Positions 7,048 through 11,441 of a stretch of DNA of 11,441 nt are shown here, piece after piece. The DNA lies in contig CAYYYW010000029.1 of NCBI GenBank assembly GCA_964476245.1, forward strand, positions 1 through 11,441, read 5' to 3'. Source of the DNA: CAYYYW01 sp964476245 (GTDB lineage: Bacteria > Patescibacteriota > Microgenomatia > UBA1406 > HO2-37-13b). Position numbers and translations under genes: made by a program. The notes under the pieces are model-generated. The model saw only the letters and a program-made list of their open reading frames with translations. It had not been told where the DNA came from and did no database searches. The stretch's first letter is position 1; the number at the start of each line of letters is the position of its first letter.

Positions 7048-7073
7048 AGGCAATTCAGGGAGTTGTATTGCCT
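7048..7073 (+). terminator. Possible weak terminator hairpin after the DsbA-like gene
   Basis: AGGCAAT (7048-7054) pairs with ATTGCCT (7067-7073) across a 12-nt loop, 5 nt after the TGA stop. No U-tract follows; instead the -35 of the next gene begins at once. It may be only a chance stem. Confidence 0.3.
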
Positions 7074-7074
7074 C

Positions 7075-7103
7075 TTGACAAAAAATAAAATTTGTTTTAG
7101 TAT
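7075..7103 (+). promoter_or_regulatory. Sigma-70-type promoter of the Fn3 gene
   Basis: TTGACA (7075-7080), a 17-bp spacer, then TAGTAT (7098-7103), ending 11 nt before the ATG at 7115. The predicted leader is about 5 nt, with no Shine-Dalgarno. Confidence 0.75.
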
Positions 7104-7114
7104 CTATATTAAGT

Positions 7115-7696
7115 ATGAAATTGAAAATTATTTTCTCTTTATTTCTATTAACAGTCATCGTCGTTGGAAAAAAGGCGGTGTTGGCTTCATACGGCACTTC
7201 GGAGAGCACTATAACGGGTAGTACTACGGATACTCCACGATGCACAGCGGAAGTTCCGGAAACTCCGGTTTTGTATGAACCATGGCATCGGCTTTTGCCA
7301 AAAGCTCAAAAAGCCGGTGAGGTAATCCTTCGCTGGCATATAGCCAGAAGGGCAACTCATTATCTTATCGCTTTTGGGTTAAGTTCGGGAAACTATATTT
7401 ATGGAGCGCCAAAAGTAGGCAACCACGATTCAAATGAATTTACGGTAGACCATCTTGTTCCAGGACGGATGTATTATTTTGCTGTTAAAGCAATTAATGA
7501 TTGTATGCCCTCCGATTTCTCAAATGAGTGGGCGGGAAGAGCTAAAGGATCTTGGGGTACGCCCAATCCTATCAGTCAAGAAATGCCTTCAAAAATACAA
7601 GCAAAAGCCCGCGAAAATACTAACAAAAGTACAAACGCAGTGGCTTTTGAACCAGTCAATAAACTTATCAGCCGTGACGCCGGCGTGAGTTTGTAA
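7115..7696 (+). CDS. Secreted protein with one fibronectin type III domain
   Basis: This 193-aa protein begins with a Sec signal peptide: Lys2/Lys4, hydrophobic core about 5-17, likely cleavage after VLA (22-24). A single Fn3 domain covers about 47-140, with the typical late strands EFTVDHLVPGRMYYFAVKAIN (108-128) and a closing SNEW (136-139). Cys43 before the domain and Cys130 inside it could form a disulfide outside the cell, perhaps made by the thiol-disulfide protein encoded just upstream. The C-terminal 50 residues are polar and low in structure; no TM anchor or sorting motif is seen. Fn3 domains usually mediate protein or glycan contacts, so a surface or matrix role is inferred, not shown. 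The gene lies 25 nt before the flippase gene. Confidence 0.75.
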   Translation: MKLKIIFSLFLLTVIVVGKKAVLASYGTSESTITGSTTDTPRCTAEVPETPVLYEPWHRLLPKAQKAGEVILRWHIARRATHYLIAFGLSSGNYIYGAPKVGNHDSNEFTVDHLVPGRMYYFAVKAINDCMPSDFSNEWAGRAKGSWGTPNPISQEMPSKIQAKARENTNKSTNAVAFEPVNKLISRDAGVSL

Positions 7697-7709
7697 ACTT
7701 TCTTCGTAG

Positions 7710-7715
7710 TATAAT
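7710..7715 (+). promoter_or_regulatory. -10 box of the flippase gene
   Basis: A perfect TATAAT ends 6 nt before the ATG at 7722, which would put the transcription start on the A of the ATG. No convincing -35 at 15-19 bp and no TGn extension is seen, so an activator or read-through from the Fn3 gene may contribute. Confidence 0.55.
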
Positions 7716-7721
7716 TTCTTA

Positions 7722-8984
7722 ATGCTAAAAAAGGCCAAGAAACATTGGAAAAATGAATTTTTTCGGGGCGGTGTCTTCTTAACCATTTCTTCAACATTGA
7801 TTAACATTTTGAATTATTTCTTCAATTTCTTAGCCGCTCGGCTGCTTGGGCCTTCGGGGTTTGGGGAAATATCAACTTTATTCTCTTATCTTTGTATTAC
7901 CGCGGTGCCGATTGCCGTTTTAACCACGCTAATCATTCAGAAAGTAAGTTCGGTTAAGAATAGATTAACTTACGCTCGATCGTTGGAGGATTTTTTTTGG
8001 CTGAAAATAAATAACTGGTGGTTCTTGATAATAATTGCCTTTTTATTGACGCCGATTATTCCGCGAATTACCAACCTCTCCAATATTACCGCTTATATTT
8101 TTTTTCCTTTAATAATATTATCGTTCCTTTCATCATTTTATAGCGCTGCTTTTCAGGGACTGCGCTTCTTTTTTTTATTCTCTGTTATCCAAGTTGGAAT
8201 GGCGATCATCAAGCTTTTAGGTCCTATCCTGGTTGCGGTTGGGATTGATGGATTAGTCACGGTGATTTTGTTTTTGTCTCTCTCTTCCCTAATGACTATG
8301 GTAGTTACCAAGTTCTTTTTTCATCAAAAAACAAAAGAAATCCAATTCCAACCCACAGTTCAGATTGAACGGCGTTTGATTAATATATTGACTCGTCCTC
8401 AAGTTTTTATAACCGGCATTTCTATGCTTTCATTAATTTTATTTAATAATCTTGATGTCATCTTTGTAAAAAAGTTTTTTTTAGCCACTGACGCAGGAAT
8501 ATATAGCTCTTGGTCTTTATTTGCCAAAATCATTCTTTACATTATTTCTCCTTTATCTTCGATAAGTTTCGTTTTCTTTGCCAGCAAAAAAGATCCCGCC
8601 CAAAATAATAAAACTTTAATGACCTTGCTAATGTTTTTGACTATTGTTGGTTTGGTGAGCTTTATTGGTTATTCCCTGTTCGCCCCGGTTATAATTGGTA
8701 TCTTATTTGGCAATAAATTTAATGCGGCTATTCCCTATTTAAGCCTGGCTAGTATTTTCGGTTCTTTTTATGCTGCCATCAGCTTTATCAATTATTATTT
8801 TTTGGCTAAGAAAAGCCGTCTGGCTCTTCTTTTAGCTCTTTTTATCCCATTTTATATTCTGTTTTTATTCTTGATTCCAAGACAGTTGATACAGATTATG
8901 CGCTTGAATATAATCTTTTCCGCGGCGATGACCACCATCTATTTAATCGCTTATTTTATGTCAAGAAAGGGAGAAAATATATAA
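7722..8984 (+). CDS. Wzx-like oligosaccharide flippase / polysaccharide biosynthesis protein (MOP superfamily)
   Basis: This 420-aa, strongly hydrophobic protein has about 12 predicted TM helices (near 17-36, 50-72, 99-117, 123-145, 150-172, 177-198, 226-247, 262-285, 298-320, 337-360, 368-385, 393-412). The opening, RGGVFLTISSTLINILNYFFN followed by ARLLGPSGFGEIS, is the hallmark N-terminus of the PST/MOP flippase group, and the second half repeats the pattern with NNLDVIFVKKFF and AGIYSSW. Such proteins move lipid-linked glycans across the cytoplasmic membrane. The glycosyltransferase downstream supports a surface-glycan role. Length is slightly short for the family but the protein appears complete. 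The substrate cannot be told. Confidence 0.87.
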   Translation: MLKKAKKHWKNEFFRGGVFLTISSTLINILNYFFNFLAARLLGPSGFGEISTLFSYLCITAVPIAVLTTLIIQKVSSVKNRLTYARSLEDFFWLKINNWWFLIIIAFLLTPIIPRITNLSNITAYIFFPLIILSFLSSFYSAAFQGLRFFFLFSVIQVGMAIIKLLGPILVAVGIDGLVTVILFLSLSSLMTMVVTKFFFHQKTKEIQFQPTVQIERRLINILTRPQVFITGISMLSLILFNNLDVIFVKKFFLATDAGIYSSWSLFAKIILYIISPLSSISFVFFASKKDPAQNNKTLMTLLMFLTIVGLVSFIGYSLFAPVIIGILFGNKFNAAIPYLSLASIFGSFYAAISFINYYFLAKKSRLALLLALFIPFYILFLFLIPRQLIQIMRLNIIFSAAMTTIYLIAYFMSRKGENI

Positions 8985-8987
8985 TAC

Positions 8988-9141
8988 GCTTGTTGGATAA
9001 TTAGTCTAGCTTTGTCATTCTGGGGAGGAGTCCCGACTCAGGCGGGACGACGACTCCAGAATCGATAGTTAGATTCTGGATGCGCCCCGACGTAACGTCG
9101 GGGCTTACCAGAATGACGTTTGAGCGAATTATGCAACAAGC
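8988..9141. repeat. 154-bp GC-rich nested palindromic repeat between flippase and glycosyltransferase
   Basis: Outer arms GCTTGTTGGATAATT (8988-9002) and AATTATGCAACAAGC (9127-9141) pair at 14 of 15 positions. Second arms GTCATTCTGG (9014-9023) and CCAGAATGAC (9108-9117) are exact, as are CCAGAATC (9056-9063) and GATTCTGG (9072-9079). Each half adds its own hairpin: GTCCCG/CGGGAC (9030-9048), and a perfect 10-bp stem GCCCCGACGT/ACGTCGGGGC (9084-9104). The whole unit is symmetrical about position 9065 and far more GC-rich than its surroundings. It shares the GTCATTC ends with the repeat at 5793-5881. It could end flippase transcription or be a MITE-like element; there is no ORF inside and no clear target duplication. 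Confidence 0.75.
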
Positions 9142-9150
9142 CTGTATAAT
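9120..9150 (+). promoter_or_regulatory. Promoter of the GT2 gene
   Basis: A perfect TATAAT (9145-9150) ends 8 nt before the ATG at 9159. The best -35 is TTGAGC (9120-9125) at a long 19-bp spacing. The right outer arm of the palindromic repeat fills most of the spacer between them. Confidence 0.55.
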
Positions 9151-9158
9151 ATAAAAAA

Positions 9159-9953
9159 ATGGACATAAAACAAGACTCTCACTTTTTAAGTCTGATCATT
9201 CCTGTTTATAAGCAAGAAAAAATAATTGTAAAAAATCTTAAACAGATAAAAGCCGTTATTGATGAGATCCGCTATGATTATGAGATTATTGTCGTTGTTG
9301 ATGGAATGTTGGACAAATCATATGAAAAGATAAAAAAGGCAAAAATTGCTAAAGTCAAAGTTCTATGCTATAAAGACAATCAGGGCAAAAGTTATGCCAT
9401 TCGACTGGGGATGAGTCATGCCAAAGGAGATTATGTGATGTTTCTTGATTCGGGTATGGAAATTGACCCCAACGGCATTTCAATGCTTCTTGAGCACATG
9501 GAATGGTATAATGCCGATATTATCGTTGGTTCAAAAAGACACCTGGCCTCACAGGTAAATTATCCCCTGATCAGAAAAATCCTTAGCGACGGTTATTATT
9601 ATATAGTTAAACTTCTTTTTGGCATAAAAATCCATGATACCCAAGCAGGCATAAAAATATTCAAAAAAAAAGTTTTGGAAAAAGTTCTTCCTCGTTTGGT
9701 TGAGAAAAAATTTGCCGGAGATCTTGAGATGCTGGTTGTTTCGGACACGGTTGGTTTTAATCGGATTTACGAAGCGCCAATAAAACTCAACTATGACCTA
9801 AACTCAATCACTTCAGCCGCCACCTTTCGATCAATCTATGGCATCTTAATTGATACCCTGGCCATACTTTACCGCAAAAATATTCTTCGCTATTACAAAA
9901 AACCGCACAAAAAATTAATTCAACCCAAAGATTTGGTGGTATACAAATATTAA
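9159..9953 (+). CDS. GT2-family glycosyltransferase (dolichol-phosphate sugar synthase-like)
   Basis: This 264-aa GT-A fold enzyme is predicted to move a sugar from a nucleotide-sugar to a lipid phosphate or glycan at the inner face of the membrane. Motifs: SLIIPVYKQEK (11-21), EIIVVVDG (42-49), DNQGKSYAIRLGM (73-85), and metal site DSGMEID (97-103) in place of the usual DAD/DxD form. HDTQAGIKIFKK (159-170) corresponds to the DTQ-x-G-x-K-x-F signature of dolichol-phosphate glucosyl- and mannosyltransferase-like enzymes. There are no C-terminal TM helices, unlike some relatives. It sits after a flippase and 2 nt before the start of a broken second glycosyltransferase, so it was probably part of a glycan operon. 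Confidence 0.88.
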   Translation: MDIKQDSHFLSLIIPVYKQEKIIVKNLKQIKAVIDEIRYDYEIIVVVDGMLDKSYEKIKKAKIAKVKVLCYKDNQGKSYAIRLGMSHAKGDYVMFLDSGMEIDPNGISMLLEHMEWYNADIIVGSKRHLASQVNYPLIRKILSDGYYYIVKLLFGIKIHDTQAGIKIFKKKVLEKVLPRLVEKKFAGDLEMLVVSDTVGFNRIYEAPIKLNYDLNSITSAATFRSIYGILIDTLAILYRKNILRYYKKPHKKLIQPKDLVVYKY

Positions 9954-9955
9954 AT

Positions 9956-10015
9956 ATGAAAATTGTTATTTTCAACTGGCGCGGCCCAAAAAACCCGCTT
10001 GACAAGATTGTGTAA
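9956..10015 (+). pseudogene. N-terminal stump of a GT4-type glycosyltransferase gene, cut by the toxin-antitoxin module
   Basis: An ATG 2 nt after the GT2 stop opens a 19-codon frame, MKIVIFNWRGPKNPLDKIV, then TAA. The first 15 residues closely resemble the start of family-4 (GT-B) glycosyltransferases, which often begin MKIVIFNWRD-x-KNP followed by GGAE. The glycine-rich continuation is missing, and the frame runs straight into the TTGACA promoter of the AbiE-like operon. Tight spacing after GT2 fits a former operon gene. The remainder, if it survives, would lie beyond the right edge; nothing like it appears in 11407-11441. The match rests on my memory of the family. Confidence 0.6.
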
Positions 10016-10027
10016 ACTCTCTAAGAT
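9999..10027 (+). promoter_or_regulatory. Promoter of the AbiE-like toxin-antitoxin operon, with a direct repeat
   Basis: TTGACA (9999-10004), a 17-bp spacer, then TAAGAT (10022-10027), ending 9 nt before the antitoxin ATG. AAGATTG occurs twice, at 10004-10010 in the spacer and at 10023-10029 over the -10. This is a possible operator for the winged-helix antitoxin, since AbiEi proteins are known to repress their own promoter. Confidence 0.65.
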
Positions 10028-10036
10028 TGATAGTAT

Positions 10037-10636
10037 ATGAAAACGTATGACATGAGTCTTTTAACTAAAAAAATATACGAATCATCTATCCAATTATTCA
10101 CGCTTAAAACATTACGAGAGCATTTGGACATAGATAGATCAGGCTCTCTGTTCAAAATCGTCAATCGTTTGATAGAAAGCGGAGTGTTGACCAAAATAGA
10201 ACGAAATAAATATGTTTTGAAAAAATATTCTTACAGCGAATTTGCATTGGCTAATTTTATATATGAACCTTCATATGTATCATTTGAAACTGCCTTAAGT
10301 TATTATGGCATTCTTTCACAGTTCCCATATGAAATAACAAGCGCCACTCTTGGGCAAACTCGATCAAAAGAGTTCAATGGAAAAGAATATGGATATTATC
10401 ATCTTAAAAAAACTCTTTTCTGGGGTTACATAAAAACCAATAATTATCTTATTGCTGACAAAGAAAAAGCGCTTGCCGACCAACTTTATCTTTCTTCAAA
10501 AGGTATAAAAAAAATTCATCTCGAGGAATACGATCTATCATTAATTAATAGATCAAAACTTAAATCATATACCTTAAAATATCCCCAAACAAACCAATTT
10601 AGAAAAACGATCACAAATTTAATAAATATAATATGA
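10037..10636 (+). CDS. AbiEi-family antitoxin / winged-helix transcriptional regulator (COG5340-like)
   Basis: This 199-aa cytoplasmic protein has an N-terminal winged helix-turn-helix (about 6-64: FTLKTLREHL, SLFKIVNRLIESGVL, and the wing KIERNKYVLKK). The C-terminal domain of AbiEi-like antitoxins follows, with YVSFETALSYYGILSQFP (80-97) and the conserved ADKEKALADQLYL (140-152). In type IV AbiE systems this protein neutralises the nucleotidyltransferase toxin without binding it stably and represses the operon. The start at 10037 fits the promoter, predicting a leader of about 3 nt; the Met at residue 6 (10052) is less likely. The stop overlaps the toxin start by 4 nt (ATGA), so the two are translationally coupled. 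AT content and lack of relation to the glycan genes suggest an acquired module. Confidence 0.85.
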   Translation: MKTYDMSLLTKKIYESSIQLFTLKTLREHLDIDRSGSLFKIVNRLIESGVLTKIERNKYVLKKYSYSEFALANFIYEPSYVSFETALSYYGILSQFPYEITSATLGQTRSKEFNGKEYGYYHLKKTLFWGYIKTNNYLIADKEKALADQLYLSSKGIKKIHLEEYDLSLINRSKLKSYTLKYPQTNQFRKTITNLINII

Positions 10637-11406
10637 TTACGAAAGATCAAATCAATTCATTTGCTCGTAAGTTTAAAACTAACGAATCAACAGTTTACCG
10701 CGAATATCTACAAATCCTTTTTTTGAACAAACTTTATAGATATGAAAAAAGTTCTCAAGTGTTTTTTAAGGGAGGAACTGCTATTCATTTTTTACTCGGT
10801 GCTTCAAGATTTTCTGAAGATTTAGATTTTACGGTTACTTCTTCTGAGGACGAATTTTTATCACTTATCAATTCAGTATTTAAAGAGTTTGTGAAAGAAG
10901 GGGAGTTCTCCTTTAAAGAAAGAAAAACTATTACCGGTAAACGATTTTTAATAACTGCTATTCGTGATATCCTGCCTTATGTAACGTTTATTAATCTTGA
11001 TTTTTCATTTAGAGAAAAAGTGCTTCAACCAAGCAGATCAACATTTGATACGGTATATCCCGTTATTTTTACTTCCTTTATTTATCATCTTTCGAGCGAG
11101 GAAATATGTGCCGAAAAAATTAGAGCTCTTTTAACGAGGAAAAAGGGGAGAGATCTTTTTGATCTTTGGTTTCTGATCTCACAGGGTATACCCATAAACA
11201 ATGATTTAGTTAAAGAAAAGCTAAAGTATTACCAAAAAACAAACTATACAAATACAGAATTATTGAATTCAATAAAACAAATATCTAAGAAAGAATTTGA
11301 AACTGACATGCGACCTTTTGTACCAATGGACGAACGCAGTAAATTAATGGAACGATTTGAATATATTCAAACATATTTAGTTAACAAATTTACCCTGTTA
11401 AGTTGA
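10633..11406 (+). CDS. AbiEii-family nucleotidyltransferase toxin (COG2253-like)
   Basis: This 257-aa cytoplasmic protein belongs to the DUF1814/AbiEii group of minimal nucleotidyltransferases, thought to inactivate a cellular target such as tRNA by adding nucleotides. Motif I is FKGGTAIHFLLGASRFSEDL (45-64) followed by DF, giving the GG-T and SxDxD metal site (Asp63, Asp65). NLDFS (121-125) offers the third acidic residue, Asp123. The EEICAEKIRALL region (156-167) with Lys162 and GRDLFDLWF (172-180) with Asp174 match the later AbiEii motifs. All look intact, so the toxin is probably active and depends on the upstream antitoxin. The length is close to shorter family members. The 4-nt overlap with the antitoxin gene means it has no promoter of its own. 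Confidence 0.9.
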   Translation: MITKDQINSFARKFKTNESTVYREYLQILFLNKLYRYEKSSQVFFKGGTAIHFLLGASRFSEDLDFTVTSSEDEFLSLINSVFKEFVKEGEFSFKERKTITGKRFLITAIRDILPYVTFINLDFSFREKVLQPSRSTFDTVYPVIFTSFIYHLSSEEICAEKIRALLTRKKGRDLFDLWFLISQGIPINNDLVKEKLKYYQKTNYTNTELLNSIKQISKKEFETDMRPFVPMDERSKLMERFEYIQTYLVNKFTLLS

Positions 11407-11425
11407 TTTCTCGTTTAATAGAGTG

Positions 11426-11441
11426 AACTTTATAACTTTAT
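11426..11441. repeat. Two tandem copies of AACTTTAT at the window edge
   Basis: The octamer AACTTTAT occurs at 11426-11433 and again at 11434-11441, directly abutting, 19 nt after the toxin stop. The window ends here, so it could be the start of a longer tandem repeat, part of a promoter, or chance in AT-rich DNA. Confidence 0.4.

Noticed and set aside
7040..7114. UGA read-through joining the DsbA-like gene to the Fn3 gene (the frames are in phase)
   Set aside because: A consensus promoter and signal peptide start the Fn3 gene separately, UGA is absent inside all long genes here, and the ATGA overlap of the toxin-antitoxin pair needs UGA as a stop.
6679..7245. 188-codon minus-strand open frame overlapping the DsbA-like and Fn3 genes
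   Set aside because: It is antisense to two well-supported genes and their promoter, shows no recognisable motif, and is explained by codon bias on the plus strand.
1..11441. CRISPR arrays, tRNA or rRNA genes
   Set aside because: No regularly spaced repeats with spacers and no tRNA- or rRNA-like segment was seen in the gaps, the longest of which (5744-5998) is taken up by the MITE-like element.

Overview
The window looks like a piece of a low-GC genome from the Candidate Phyla Radiation (Patescibacteria). The grounds are the gene mix: a single-TM, cysteine-rich DsbA-like protein, a secreted one-domain Fn3 protein, a Wzx-like flippase, a GT2 glycosyltransferase, a DUF1749-like hydrolase and an AbiE-type toxin-antitoxin pair. 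Gaps are short and genes are AT-rich. No start has a Shine-Dalgarno sequence. UGA behaves as a stop: long genes contain no internal TGA, and several genes end on it. That argues against the UGA-recoding Gracilibacteria/Absconditabacteria. The exact phylum cannot be fixed from sequence reading alone.

Layout. Positions 1-1016 hold the last codons of the alpha subunit and the complete beta subunit of a two-subunit 2-oxoacid:ferredoxin oxidoreductase, separated by a 120-bp AT-rich near-palindrome. Positions 1074-3605 hold the ATP-dependent protease Lon with its own consensus promoter and an AT-only dyad at its end. An alpha/beta hydrolase (minus strand) and a class I/II PLP aminotransferase (plus strand) diverge from a 25-bp gap in which both can share one palindromic -10 box. 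A 190-bp MITE-like element with long direct repeats sits exactly at the 3' end of the aminotransferase. Next come a membrane-anchored thioredoxin-fold protein (5999-7042), a secreted Fn3 protein (7115-7696), a flippase (7722-8984), a 154-bp GC-rich palindromic repeat, and a GT2 enzyme (9159-9953). The GT2 gene is followed 2 nt later by a 19-codon stump that reads like the start of a GT4 glycosyltransferase. The stump ends where an AbiEi/AbiEii-like toxin-antitoxin operon (10037-11406) begins.

How it fits together. The flippase, GT2 enzyme and GT4 stump look like part of a surface-glycan cluster that was broken by the toxin-antitoxin module. The DsbA-like and Fn3 proteins are predicted to act outside the cytoplasmic membrane. 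The ferredoxin oxidoreductase and aminotransferase belong to central carbon and amino-acid metabolism.

The strongest window-wide signal is transcriptional. Eight genes have a -10-like hexamer ending 6-11 nt before the ATG. Four of these also have a perfect TTGACA exactly 17 bp upstream of the -10. The predicted 5' leaders are therefore only 0-5 nt, meaning leaderless mRNAs. I did not find a clearly new multi-gene system. The best leads are the leaderless layout, the shared divergent -10, the two palindromic repeat elements and the toxin-antitoxin insertion.
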